Source: a virus
Virus record (IMG/VR): IMGVR_UViG_3300002460_000073
Coordinates: 1 to 40,875 of that record
DNA: 40,875 nucleotides
Direction: 5' to 3' (one strand)
Part shown: positions 30,433 through 38,814 of the stretch, piece by piece
How the letters are laid out: the number at the start of each line of letters is the position of its first letter
Position numbering within the stretch: position 1 is the first letter of the stretch
The notes under the pieces: generated by a model
The model's database searches: none
What the model was told of the DNA's origin: nothing
The model's input: the letters and a program-made list of their open reading frames with translations, nothing else
Position numbers and translations under genes: made by a program

Positions 30433-31325
30433 AGTCTTATCTTCGATTCATAGGCCACAATCCGTCTGCCTATCCACTCCGCGACTTGGACCGTGACCGC
30501 ATTGCCCAATGCTCTGTAGCGGGCACTGTCCAGCCCTTCGGGAAGCCCTGCAAAGTCTCGCACTCCGTTGGTGTAAGACGCCGCACTGACACCGTCGATA
30601 GGTACGACGACAATGGTATCTGTATCTTCGTCGTGCCGCTTCCACACGGTGCTGGTAAGTGTGCGTGCCCTGTCGCCGAGGATGCCAGTGACTCCAAAGC
30701 CGCTTGTAATGGCGTCTGCAAGGTCCGTCCCCGCTTTGCTGCCCGTCGTAGCATCCCAGCGGCTGCTAGCGGACTCAAAAAGAATCTCTGCGGGACACAG
30801 CACTCCAAGATACCCGACAATGAACACTCGACGGCGACGTTGGGCAACTCCGAAAAATTGGCTGTCAAGCACGCGCCATGCGACCCCATACCCGCACTTG
30901 ACCATGAGAACATAGAGGACTTCTGCGAAGTCTCGTCCACCGTTAGAACTGAATAAGCCCGGCACGTTTTCAAATATGAACCATTTGGGCTGTATCTCTT
31001 GAAGCAGTCGAGCAAACTCGAAAAACAGGCCCGTTCGGCTACCTTCCAATCCCGCACGCTTGCCAGCAACGCTGACATCCTGGCACGGTACACCCGCAGC
31101 GATAAGATCCACCGCTTCGACCATCGAACCTTCGTCTTCGGAGAGCGTAAGTTTTTTAATATCCTCATAGATTTTTGTGTTAGGCCAGTGTGTCCGCAGA
31201 ATGCTTCTACAAAATGGAACTATTTCACACTGCCACGATATTACCATTCCAGCCCTTTCCAGTCCGAGATCAAACCCACCAATACCGCTGAAGAGAGAAC
31301 CCACAGTTATAGGACTAGTCCCCAT
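30429..31325 (-). CDS. C5-cytosine DNA methyltransferase (Dcm-like)
   Basis: 298 residues with the main motifs: SLFSGIGGFDLGLERAG (I), GVPCQDVSVAGKRAG (IV, catalytic PCQ), FIFENVPGL (VI, ENV), QRRRRVFIVGY (VIII, QxRxR), and RALGNAVTVQVAEWIGRRI (X). It adds a methyl group at C5 of cytosine. The target-recognition stretch between VIII and IX is short. Probably protects phage DNA or regulates genes. It overlaps the HTH gene end by 11 nt. Confidence 0.92.
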   Translation of the reverse strand: MGTSPITVGSLFSGIGGFDLGLERAGMVISWQCEIVPFCRSILRTHWPNTKIYEDIKKLTLSEDEGSMVEAVDLIAAGVPCQDVSVAGKRAGLEGSRTGLFFEFARLLQEIQPKWFIFENVPGLFSSNGGRDFAEVLYVLMVKCGYGVAWRVLDSQFFGVAQRRRRVFIVGYLGVLCPAEILFESASSRWDATTGSKAGTDLADAITSGFGVTGILGDRARTLTSTVWKRHDEDTDTIVVVPIDGVSAASYTNGVRDFAGLPEGLDSARYRALGNAVTVQVAEWIGRRIVAYESKIRL

Positions 31326-31602
31326 TCAGAAATCTCAGCACACGTGCCTGCATTGGTTCCAAGTCGAAATTCTTGTCCCGCATCGGCCAGTCCGTGTATG
31401 TTCTCTTTGCATAACCAAGAGACTCGAAGAACTTTGTGTAATATTGCCTAGACTCTCTGCGCGGCTCCGGTTCTGTGTCCGTTTCTATTGCAAGCATCCT
31501 GCGCGTGGAAATGCCTACTTTCGATGCTAGCTTTCTGCGAGACCACCCGCGTTCTGTACGTAGTTGTGCAATTAATTGACCGGATGATGCTAATTCAGGC
31601 AC
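31315..31602 (-). CDS. XRE-family HTH regulator
   Basis: 95 residues. IAQLRTERGWSRRKLASKVGISTRRMLAIE is a standard Cro/CI-type HTH. The C-terminal 55 residues are charged and may dimerise. The GTG start overlaps the end of the preceding gene. It sits just before Dcm and may control it, like a C protein of a methylase; this is inference. Confidence 0.78.
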   Translation of the reverse strand: MPELASSGQLIAQLRTERGWSRRKLASKVGISTRRMLAIETDTEPEPRRESRQYYTKFFESLGYAKRTYTDWPMRDKNFDLEPMQARVLRFLNGD

Positions 31603-31811
31603 GATGTATCATCCAGATGGTCGGCATCGGCAGGACTGATTTCATCCGTCCCGAGAAGTTCGTCTACTGTTGCCTCGGCAAAACCGTACGCCTGGAGGGC
31701 CGCTTTTAACAGCACGCCCACAGAGAAAATGTCCAAGTCATCGCGTGGAGTCTCAACAGTGACAGTGTGTTGATCATACTCATCAGTTGTCGGTTGGATT
31801 ACAATTTTCAT
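31590..31811 (-). CDS. Small acidic conserved protein, 73 residues
   Basis: ATG with GAGGGG about 5 nt upstream. TVTVETPRDDLDIFSVGVLLKAALQAYGFAEATVDELLG resembles short phage proteins with a D..DIF....LKAAL.A.GF core, function unknown. Acidic throughout. Overlaps the HTH gene by 13 nt. Confidence 0.65.
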   Translation of the reverse strand: MKIVIQPTTDEYDQHTVTVETPRDDLDIFSVGVLLKAALQAYGFAEATVDELLGTDEISPADADHLDDTSCLN

Positions 31812-31819
31812 AAAACCCC

Positions 31820-32689
31820 TCAGACCCAGTCTTTATCAGAACTTCCAGCAAAGATTGCCTTGCCAATGTTCGCAAATGTCAATTCTTCATCGTACAACCT
31901 GAGACCCATTGAATCTGGTGAATGACGTGAGTCCATAATCTGTCCACAAAACCTGACGAGCCGTCCGGTTGTCTCACTGGGTTCCGTCAAATCCTCGCGC
32001 CATAATTCAATGACCGCCTGAACTTTATCGTTAACTACTGCACAGCCGTCCATCTCATAAACACCAGACGCCCGCCACTCTCTTTTGCCCTTGTCGTTCT
32101 CTATAGTCTCACCCTTGTCTTTCATGTGATGAATCCATATAACACTGCCATGGCTTGAGAACCCATCATCCATGAGCTTAGCAATAGCACGCTTGACCTG
32201 CACATACGCCAACTGTGGTACTTGTTCCAGTCTACCGAAGTCTGCGAGCCGTGCCAACTGATACAGGTCCGTTCCCGTATCTATGACGGTCGTCTCCATA
32301 TTTGCGATAGAAGCGTAATAGGCAGCATAGAACTGATCCATTGCCGGACTTGCTACAGCTTGAACAGCATCAGCCACGGCTTTATTGTACTCACGCTCAC
32401 CATCCTTACCGGATTTGAAGTCTTCTGGGTTTGGATAAGACGGCGATTCCATGCGAATCTTTGCTATCTGAATTCCATCAAAAGAATCTGCGCCATCGGG
32501 GATGAAGCTATCAACAACACCCTCTTCGCCACCAATCTCGACAGATATATATCCCAGGGGCTTACGTGCAGTCAGTGCCAGTCTGGTCTTACCTGCAGAT
32601 TTCTTGATGGACTGTATGTTTGCAACCAGCCTGCGCGGTGACCTGCGCACAGAGCAAAACCCTGCCTTAATTATTTCTGCTTTGTTCAC
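31820..32689 (-). CDS. RecA-like phage ATPase (Sak4/AAA_24-type) with altered Walker A
   Basis: 289 residues. The core runs VANIQSIKKSAGKTRLALTARKPLGYISVEIGGEEGVVDSF (P-loop and second strand) and VIDTGTDLYQLARLADFG (Walker B), followed by RAIAKLMDDG and VIWIHHMKDKG. This matches phage single-strand annealing/RecA-core ATPases found beside PD-(D/E)XK nucleases. The first glycine of GxxxxGKT is replaced, so ATP binding may be altered. GTG start with AAAAGGA 8 nt upstream. Likely partner of the nuclease at 33632. Confidence 0.78.
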   Translation of the reverse strand: MNKAEIIKAGFCSVRRSPRRLVANIQSIKKSAGKTRLALTARKPLGYISVEIGGEEGVVDSFIPDGADSFDGIQIAKIRMESPSYPNPEDFKSGKDGEREYNKAVADAVQAVASPAMDQFYAAYYASIANMETTVIDTGTDLYQLARLADFGRLEQVPQLAYVQVKRAIAKLMDDGFSSHGSVIWIHHMKDKGETIENDKGKREWRASGVYEMDGCAVVNDKVQAVIELWREDLTEPSETTGRLVRFCGQIMDSRHSPDSMGLRLYDEELTFANIGKAIFAGSSDKDWV

Positions 32690-32758
32690 GTATGTTTCCT
32701 TTTATAAAGTATTTGTGTACTCTTACTATCCATCCCGTTGTCCGGATTCGAAAGTGTA

Positions 32759-32806
32759 TTTGCCCTTGTGCGGCATTTACCGTGGAGAACGCCGCACTGC
32801 GGCAAA
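32759..32806. repeat. Two-part intercistronic hairpin
   Basis: TTTGCC/GGCAAA (32759-32764/32801-32806) and TGCGGC/GCCGCA (32769-32774/32791-32796) stack with small internal loops. It lies between the RecA-like gene and the next gene upstream in the operon (gap 32690-32828), where no other gene is seen. A processing or attenuation site is possible. Confidence 0.5.
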
Positions 32807-32828
32807 CCCGGCTGCTGAAATCTCGCTC

Positions 32829-33158
32829 CTATTCATCGGCTTTCTCCTCTACTGCGATTGATGCCTGTAATGAGTGAGCAGCCTGCGGGGAATTTCTAGC
32901 CACGTAACTATCAAAGCCCTCATTTTCTATTTCGTCTATCATCGCCCGCACCTTAACCTCAGCCACTTCCTTCGATAGGTCATCCTTGTCAGAACTGGCA
33001 ATGAAACTCTGATGCACAATTGGCGATCTCGTATAACAGAGACCGTATCGTGTTGCTGCGACGGATATCTTATTTCCTGTAAGAGGTAGCAGATACATAT
33101 TCCACCCTCTGTATACTGCATACTTATACGTTTCATCGTTTGAATTCTGGTTATCCAT
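32829..33158 (-). CDS. Hypothetical protein, 109 residues
   Basis: ATG 33158 chosen because AAGGAG lies 6 nt upstream; it overlaps the metallopeptidase stop by 8 nt. A beta-rich start (TYKYAVYRGWNMYLLPL) precedes a charged helical stretch (DLSKEVAEVKVRAMIDEIE). No family recognised. Confidence 0.65.
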   Translation of the reverse strand: MDNQNSNDETYKYAVYRGWNMYLLPLTGNKISVAATRYGLCYTRSPIVHQSFIASSDKDDLSKEVAEVKVRAMIDEIENEGFDSYVARNSPQAAHSLQASIAVEEKADE

Positions 33159-33603
33159 TGAAAGCTCCTTGCGGCACTGCATCATTCAGGAATTGCTTGA
33201 TATCACTCTTCCAAGCCCCATGACGCCCAACTACCAAACCAAATTCCTCCAATTGATGGCTACGTAGATAGTAACCATCAGCGTCGTTACCGCAGTGATA
33301 CAGTTCATGGTCTACCAGTGCCTTCTTTGCCTCTTCTGACAATTCTTGCCATATGTCGTCTTCAAAGTCAATGATGAACACATACGGGTCTTTGCCCTCA
33401 AGCTCAAACAGTGCCTGCATCTTTGGCGACACCATCGAAGTTCGTGCCATTGTAATTTTCTTGCCTTCGCGCACGGCAGCCTTACGCTTGCTGTCCTTGA
33501 CCTTCGCTATGTAGGCAATCTTGCAGCCTATAAGATGCGGATGATTCTCTTTGATGATCTCCACAGCCAGTGCTTCTGCTTCGTCATTCTTGATATATTC
33601 CAT
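33151..33603 (-). CDS. Putative phage metallopeptidase (HExxH)
   Basis: 150 residues. ALVDHELYHC contains HELYH, a zinc HExxH motif, followed by H...EEFGLVVGRHGAW, matching the putative phage metallopeptidase family. An early IGCKIAYIAKVKDSKRK and a VFIIDFEDDIW segment are also typical. The biological substrate is unknown. ATG with GGAG 6 nt upstream. In other phages this family often sits with recombination genes, as here. Confidence 0.8.
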   Translation of the reverse strand: MEYIKNDEAEALAVEIIKENHPHLIGCKIAYIAKVKDSKRKAAVREGKKITMARTSMVSPKMQALFELEGKDPYVFIIDFEDDIWQELSEEAKKALVDHELYHCGNDADGYYLRSHQLEEFGLVVGRHGAWKSDIKQFLNDAVPQGAFNG

Positions 33604-33631
33604 GTGTTACTCCATACCACTTTCTACAAAA

Positions 33632-34258
33632 TCATGCTAATCCGAGCTTACGGATTGTTCCCGCATTGTTCACTATGTTTTCCCATGTGTCATCAATCTC
33701 TTGTTGCGTGTATGTCAGAAGATACTCGCGCCACTGAGGGATTCCGTTTGTATAATCACCCCTACTGAAATAGACTCTGAGCCTGCATGTTGTCAGATTC
33801 AGCCCTTTGAGATACCCGGGTATTTGGTAGCTAGTCCAGCGGCGGAATTTCTTGTCTGTAATTGCAGTGTTTGCACTCTTAGATGTATACTTGTACTCCT
33901 CCAAACAATCATCAACCAAATTAAACCCATCTGGTGTCATCCATATACCATCAATGCACATCTCCCCAGGCCGTATGACGTCTGGATTGCGTATCTCTGC
34001 CAGTGCTCCCGTGAACAGCCACTCCCACAATTCTTCTGGTCTACTTTCGGTTAACCTAACCAGCACACGTTCCCAGAGAAATCCTCCGCATGCATAAGCG
34101 TGCCCGTCATCGGACAAGTCACCGTCACGAGCTGGACCTTCTGGGTTCTCAATGAAGTCAATAACCTGTGATAAGTGCAGCCCCTTGGCACGAGACACAT
34201 AGCGTTCCGCACTAAACCACCGCGAATCAATATTGATTTGTTTTTCAGTGAACTGCAA
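33632..34258 (-). CDS. PD-(D/E)XK (RecB/Cas4-like) nuclease
   Basis: 208 residues. Core elements are GFLWERVLVRL, IRPGEMCIDGIWMTPDGFNLVDDCLEEYKYTS (the Asp and ExK of PD-(D/E)XK), and WTSYQIPGYL (QxxxY). No iron-sulfur cysteines are present. It would degrade or process DNA ends for annealing by the RecA-like protein. TTG start without a clear SD. Confidence 0.8.
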   Translation of the reverse strand: MQFTEKQINIDSRWFSAERYVSRAKGLHLSQVIDFIENPEGPARDGDLSDDGHAYACGGFLWERVLVRLTESRPEELWEWLFTGALAEIRNPDVIRPGEMCIDGIWMTPDGFNLVDDCLEEYKYTSKSANTAITDKKFRRWTSYQIPGYLKGLNLTTCRLRVYFSRGDYTNGIPQWREYLLTYTQQEIDDTWENIVNNAGTIRKLGLA

Positions 34259-34275
34259 TCAGTGCATGCACAAGT

Positions 34276-34300
34276 GGGAGAGATGTAAAACATCTCTCCC
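34276..34300. terminator. 11-bp perfect hairpin
   Basis: GGGAGAGATGT (34276-34286) and ACATCTCTCCC (34290-34300) pair exactly around AAA, in the gap between the nuclease and the gene upstream. It may reduce transcription between them. No T-run on the leftward strand. Confidence 0.5.
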
Positions 34301-34314
34301 GAAGTATACGTAAT

Positions 34315-35328
34315 TTACAGAGTCACAGTCGTACCGTCAAACTTCCACGGTGCGTTTGTGGAACTCAGGAATCCCGGTTGCCGCAACAGTGACAGGATTG
34401 CACTGCGATTCGGATGGGCCTTCCACGTTGCATTTCGAATCACCGCACCGGCAATTTGTGCTGGAGCAAGACTCTTGCTTGTCGTCTCTTCCAGAATATC
34501 CAGTAGAGCCGCTTCTGCCAGAGATGCAATCTCACTGTTCTGTACTGTACTATCTGCGGAAGCCACAGCAGCCTGTACCTGTGCATTCACAGTAGTCTGT
34601 ACTTGGGCGGCTGCGGGTGACGACGCTACTGGTTTCGCGGCACTCTTCGGCTTGCTGGATTGTCCTCCAGACACAGCCCCAGCACCTGGTGACTCCATAC
34701 CATCAATATAGTCCACCAACAGAATCGGCAAGGAGTCTTCGTGCATCCCGGCTATCTTCTGTTTTCGTACATGAACTCGCAACCCAGCGAGTGCGGATAC
34801 ACCCACCTTGTTGATCTGGTCGATGACATTTGCACCGCCAGCATTCTTGACAGATGCCAAAAACAGCATCGCAGGTGCAAACTTGTAAGGTCGCGGAGGG
34901 TTACGCCCTTCTTCCACTTTCCTTGCACGCACTTTCACGCCATCCTTGGATATAACAAAGAATCGCGTGTCGCTGTACTTGTACTTTTCCTCGTACATAC
35001 GTGCGCCTTCCTCGCTCTGGTCTCGCTTGAAGGACACAATCAACTGAATGATTGGCTTCGAATCGGGCGGGTATGTCCCATCTTTACGCTGGAAATCAAC
35101 CTTGACGAACCGCGCACCGCCAATGGTCGCAGTCTCATCTTGCATCTTTCCACTTGATGCATTCTCTGGATCTAAATCGACATCACTGCCATTTTCATCG
35201 TCGTCTGGCAGGTTCCGTAGGTCTTCTGCAGTAACATCGTGCGATACCGCACTGGCAGTTCTTGACGGCGGTCCCGATGCCGGTCCACCCGGTCTACGAG
35301 CCGCAGGTCTTGCTGGTTGTTTTGACAT
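34315..35328 (-). CDS. Large hypothetical protein with disordered ends
   Basis: 337 residues. A Pro/Ala/Ser-rich and acidic N-terminus (about 1-60) and an Ala/Ser/Gln linker (about 205-265) surround a folded core (ARFVKVDFQRKDG...IIQLIVSFKRDQSEEGARMYEEKYKY...FFVISKDG...VHVRKQKIAG). The C-terminal 70 residues look like a small helical domain (ASLAEAALLDILEE... WKAHPNRSAILSLLRQPGFL). It lies beside a nuclease and a helicase; a single-strand DNA-binding role is a guess from context only. Confidence 0.6.
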   Translation of the reverse strand: MSKQPARPAARRPGGPASGPPSRTASAVSHDVTAEDLRNLPDDDENGSDVDLDPENASSGKMQDETATIGGARFVKVDFQRKDGTYPPDSKPIIQLIVSFKRDQSEEGARMYEEKYKYSDTRFFVISKDGVKVRARKVEEGRNPPRPYKFAPAMLFLASVKNAGGANVIDQINKVGVSALAGLRVHVRKQKIAGMHEDSLPILLVDYIDGMESPGAGAVSGGQSSKPKSAAKPVASSPAAAQVQTTVNAQVQAAVASADSTVQNSEIASLAEAALLDILEETTSKSLAPAQIAGAVIRNATWKAHPNRSAILSLLRQPGFLSSTNAPWKFDGTTVTL

Positions 35329-35362
35329 AATATATACTTTACTTGACTCTCCTATCTGAATT

Positions 35363-35381
35363 AAGAGTAACTAGTACTCTT
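35363..35381. terminator. 7-bp hairpin flanked by A and T runs
   Basis: AAGAGTA/TACTCTT around ACTAG, followed on the + strand by a T-run (to 35384). A terminator shape, but genes here are leftward, so it may act on antisense transcription or be chance. Confidence 0.35.
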
Positions 35382-35445
35382 TTTGGACACAGCATGGATG
35401 TACGCCCACACCAAACTTTTGCGAAGTAGATCCATCGGCGTTCAT
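35371..35445 (-). CDS. Weak candidate: 24-residue peptide
   Basis: ATG 35445 overlaps the preceding stop as ATGA. The encoded peptide ends HPCCVQKEY. Only coupling supports it. Confidence 0.3.
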   Translation of the reverse strand: MNADGSTSQKFGVGVHPCCVQKEY

Positions 35446-35669
35446 AGATACAGCGGTTCTTCGTTCCTTATCTCATCACGTCTTATACACTGCACTTCTG
35501 GCGGCATAAGTGCAACACGTTTTCTCAATGCAGCACACTCTGTACAAACATAAGGCTCTTCGAGACTCGGCTGCCCGTGTACCTCTCCGCATAGACACTC
35601 GAACTTCAATACAATCTGACAGTCATCACACCGGCACATACGGCACACAAAGGGGACGCGTACGTGCAA
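35442..35669 (-). CDS. Small Cys-rich zinc-binding protein, 75 residues
   Basis: Probable TTG start at 35669 with AAGGA about 10 nt upstream, though earlier starts in frame are possible. CRMCRCDDCQ, CLCGEVHG and CTECAALR form two likely zinc knuckles. It follows the helicase by 48 nt. Function unknown. Confidence 0.55.
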   Translation of the reverse strand: MHVRVPFVCRMCRCDDCQIVLKFECLCGEVHGQPSLEEPYVCTECAALRKRVALMPPEVQCIRRDEIRNEEPLYL

Positions 35670-35716
35670 TGCCTGGAATTTCCTTTTCCACAATCTGCTG
35701 CACCGGCTGCAGGGGA

Positions 35717-37414
35717 TTAACAATCTCCACCAACTGCAAAATGTGCCAACGGCGGCGGATTCGGCACAGCATCCACACGCTGAAATGCTTCCAGAAAATA
35801 CTGTGGGAAAAACCGCTTGTACCGCCGTAGGAACCACTCTATCTGATCATCCAATATAAAAGTCTCGCTGAAGTCTTCCGGGTCGCGATTGGTACGTCCG
35901 TATAGCTGAATTAAGTCCTGTGCTGTCAAGTAATTGAGGTAGTCTGGGTCTTCTTTTGCTTGAGCACAGATAATAGTACCGCGCGCATCTCGAAACGGGA
36001 CTTTCCCGATTATTTGAAATCGGGCTGTCGAAAAGGGAAAATCGAACCCTGTGCCAACCGAAGGTGAAACCAAAACTGCTGGTGCCTCTGCTTTTCTAAA
36101 TGCTGCAACCACATCGTGCGTATTACCCGTGGTATTAGGGTACATTATATTACGGAACCTACTATAAGCAAGTAAGTACTTCTGTTTTTCGAAACTAACG
36201 GTATGAATAATACCCTTGCGGTCCATTCGACGTGACAGTATATGATCTATACGCACAACCCAACTGCGCAAATCATTCTGTTCAGACCGGTGATTGAGTT
36301 TGACTGTAGGTACCCAATAAATTGGCCGACGCTTCACCGGAAATGTCGATGGATATTCTGTGTAATTACATACGGAATGGTTTAGACCTAGTAACTCCGC
36401 TGTCTTTGGCCGGACAGTGGCACTTGTCAACACTACACGAGGTATGCTAAGAAACAAATGACTCTCCGCATACCGTTTCACCCATATCGGCGCAATACGG
36501 GTGGTACCGGACACACTGTCTGTTTCGATAGTCCAATCATCGGACGATTCCGATAATGTCTGAAACTTGCCTTCCAGCCGTTTCCAGAAACGTAATTCCG
36601 TAGCATCCGGCAGGTCTGTGTCGTACAAGAACATAACAGACCCATCCGAACCGGTAGTACCTATTTTCGCACCCTGTGCAAAAAATTCCAGTTTGCCTTG
36701 TACTTTTTGTAACTGCACACGACTCCACATGCGCCAATTCTGCAGAGGTGAGTCCTCTCTCGGAGGTACAGACCCCATCTCTTTAAACTCTTTCTCTGTT
36801 AATTCCACGGATAACACACTTGACAGAGCCTGTGCCGCAGCATGGCACTCATCGAATATAACCATATCGAACTTCCCGAGACCTTGGCCATATTTGTTTA
36901 TTGTTATCCAGTAAGCGTAATTAGTTTGGACTAATTGTGACGTACAGGCTTTTCGGTAATCGTCAAAGTAATAACAGCCTGTGTCTTTCAAACTGCACCG
37001 AAGCCCAGACATACAAGGACCGATATCGCATGTTGGACGCCCCCAGCGTTTTGTCCAAATATCCTCGAATTCACCGCCCTCTGCCAGTGCTTGGCACGTG
37101 TAGTTCTGGAGTCCTCGCATATCGAAGAGGCCGATAGAACTGAAATCGACATTCAGCTGGTCTTGTAAGCCCTTAGTGGCCGTGACTATCGCAACCCGCT
37201 TCCCGAGCGCAATTGCGGCAGTGCAGTATGCAAGCGACTTGCCAGAACCCACGGGTGAGTTGTGAATGCTAAAACGGTAAGGGGAGTCCAGAATGTCCCA
37301 GAAAAGTTTATCCTGGCCATTGCGCCAAGCCACGTACTTCTCTGGTGCCCCGAACTCCCTTGGGGGAGGTGTTGTAAGGGGAGGTGTTGTAATCAGATAC
37401 TTGCTTCGATGCAC
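35717..37414 (-). CDS. DinG/XPD-like superfamily 2 DNA helicase
   Basis: 565 residues. Walker A is NSPVGSGKS (52-60), the DECH box is MVIFDECHAA, motif III-like TSATVRPK and a final QLYGRTNRDPED (motif VI). Between motifs I and II four cysteines (YTCQ, TCDIGPC, GLRC, GCYYFD region) form a candidate iron-sulfur site as in XPD and DinG. The enzyme unwinds DNA 5'-3', helping replication or R-loop removal. The N-terminus carries a short duplicated TTPP segment encoded by a tandem repeat near 37372-37400. GTG start with weak SD. Confidence 0.88.
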   Translation of the reverse strand: MHRSKYLITTPPLTTPPPREFGAPEKYVAWRNGQDKLFWDILDSPYRFSIHNSPVGSGKSLAYCTAAIALGKRVAIVTATKGLQDQLNVDFSSIGLFDMRGLQNYTCQALAEGGEFEDIWTKRWGRPTCDIGPCMSGLRCSLKDTGCYYFDDYRKACTSQLVQTNYAYWITINKYGQGLGKFDMVIFDECHAAAQALSSVLSVELTEKEFKEMGSVPPREDSPLQNWRMWSRVQLQKVQGKLEFFAQGAKIGTTGSDGSVMFLYDTDLPDATELRFWKRLEGKFQTLSESSDDWTIETDSVSGTTRIAPIWVKRYAESHLFLSIPRVVLTSATVRPKTAELLGLNHSVCNYTEYPSTFPVKRRPIYWVPTVKLNHRSEQNDLRSWVVRIDHILSRRMDRKGIIHTVSFEKQKYLLAYSRFRNIMYPNTTGNTHDVVAAFRKAEAPAVLVSPSVGTGFDFPFSTARFQIIGKVPFRDARGTIICAQAKEDPDYLNYLTAQDLIQLYGRTNRDPEDFSETFILDDQIEWFLRRYKRFFPQYFLEAFQRVDAVPNPPPLAHFAVGGDC

Positions 37415-37827
37415 TTTTCGGTGTCGGTAAGTTGTGACCTAGCGTCAGTTGTCTCTAATAGACACTCTAACGGTTCCAGTAATTCAACGAAATCGGCAAT
37501 TCGTTCTCTAGTCCACCTGTGTACATCGTTCAAGTGTGCCACTATCTGCACGCCAAAATCCAGCATACCGCAGACCGGGCATGTCTGATTGACACTCAAC
37601 ACACGCTGCCACTCCACAGACAGCACGTACCCTCGGGTTGTGTAACTGCCCAGACGACCATTAGAGGACCACTTGGGCCCATCCAGTTCAACTACTTCTG
37701 CTCCTATTGCGTAGAGTGCTGCCCCAAGTGCACACGTCGCTTTAACACCCGGTCCAAAATTCAACTCACCAAACTCCTGCTGCGTGGACGCAGCACCCAA
37801 TCTAATTGCTTCACTCAATCGCATCAT
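37393..37827 (-). CDS. Conserved hypothetical protein with a C2H2-like zinc site
   Basis: 144 residues from ATG 37827, chosen for AGGAG 9 nt upstream. SEAIRLGA, ATCALGAALYAIG and CPVCG...IVAHLNDVHRWTRERIADFVE make up a family seen in bacteria and phages; CPVC plus HLNDVH gives a likely zinc finger. Function unknown. It overlaps the helicase start by 22 nt. Confidence 0.68.
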   Translation of the reverse strand: MMRLSEAIRLGAASTQQEFGELNFGPGVKATCALGAALYAIGAEVVELDGPKWSSNGRLGSYTTRGYVLSVEWQRVLSVNQTCPVCGMLDFGVQIVAHLNDVHRWTRERIADFVELLEPLECLLETTDARSQLTDTEKCIEASI

Positions 37828-38071
37828 ACAAAGAAACTCCTTTCGATTCGACATTAGACTCTACGAACTTCACACACTGACAATCTCTCTCATTGCATCC
37901 GGCAGTCCAGTACTCTTCAGTATCTTCAGTATAGGACACGCGATGAACGCCTACATCATGTGTACACAGACACAGCACATCATCATGTCCTGGCTGACGC
38001 AGTACTTCGCTTTTGTGTACAGGCTTGAGACGTGCAGGTTTCGTCCTAGGCACAGATTTAATCCACCTCAT
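37811..38071 (-). CDS. Small Cys/His-rich protein
   Basis: 86 residues. CLCTHDVGVHR and C-NERDCQCVKF are typical of a short phage family in which two Cys-rich loops bind zinc. GGAAG lies 5-6 nt before the ATG. It overlaps the next gene by 17 nt. Confidence 0.65.
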   Translation of the reverse strand: MRWIKSVPRTKPARLKPVHKSEVLRQPGHDDVLCLCTHDVGVHRVSYTEDTEEYWTAGCNERDCQCVKFVESNVESKGVSLYDAIE

Positions 38072-38147
38072 TTGTACTTCCGTTTAAAGCAGAAAAAACA
38101 GTAACTACAGTACCTACTGGATGGGTCCGGGTGCACAGCCCAAACAT
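38058..38147 (-). CDS. Weak candidate: 29-residue peptide
   Basis: ATG 38147 with GGGGG about 7 nt upstream and an overlap with the following gene start. Hydrophobic middle (VGTVVTVFSAL). Only the SD and position support it. Confidence 0.3.
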   Translation of the reverse strand: MFGLCTRTHPVGTVVTVFSALNGSTNEVD

Positions 38148-38200
38148 GAAAGAACCCCCAACAGAACTTGATGCAATTCCAGATATTAAATCGCGGCAGA

Positions 38201-38710
38201 TCAACTCTCTTTTCGTGCGGCATCTATAATATCCAACCATTCTACAAATTTGCGGTCTATTTCAGTGACCACATACTCTTTCCAGAAACTGTCAGGAACT
38301 TCATCAAAATAGGATCGCAACTCTGCAACAAACGATATAGCTTCGTCGTAAGCACCCTTTTCGATATACCAGTGAACACGGTCCCCGGCGCGCTCCAGAA
38401 GCTCCATAGATTCGCACTGTAACTTGTCCCGCAGGATCAGTGCATTTGCTGATTTTATGGCCCCGAGCAGTGTTGGTGCCGGGTTCCACGCGCGCAGGCG
38501 TTCGATACCCGCAATACAGCAGAATCGAACAACCTCCGAAACGGAATTGAGCGGGTACCTGGAATCCTCTGCAATGTCTTCCATTTCTTTCTGCAGTGCA
38601 TATTCGCACCTCAGATTGATACGTCCTCTAGAATCCTGCATGGACACTGCAGAGTCAAATTCTTTCTCGGAAATAGATAGACTGTCCGGCTGGTTATTGA
38701 AATCTGGCAT
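38201..38710 (-). CDS. Ribbon-helix-helix-type DNA-binding protein
   Basis: 169 residues. The N-terminal GRINLRCEYALQKEMEDIAEDSRYPLNSVSEVVRFCCIAGIERL has the beta-strand, helix, helix order of a ribbon-helix-helix regulator; the rest is helical (ESMELLERAGDRVHWYIEKGAYDEAISFVAELRSYF). Probably a transcriptional regulator. No SD or consensus promoter seen. Confidence 0.7.
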   Translation of the reverse strand: MPDFNNQPDSLSISEKEFDSAVSMQDSRGRINLRCEYALQKEMEDIAEDSRYPLNSVSEVVRFCCIAGIERLRAWNPAPTLLGAIKSANALILRDKLQCESMELLERAGDRVHWYIEKGAYDEAISFVAELRSYFDEVPDSFWKEYVVTEIDRKFVEWLDIIDAARKES

Positions 38711-38814
38711 TCATTAAACTCGCGAACTGTGAGGAACTGCGCAGACAGGATTCAACTTGCCCGGCAAAGCGTAAATCGTGGGCAGAAATCAAGTGAGATA
38801 GTAGCATGACGCCG

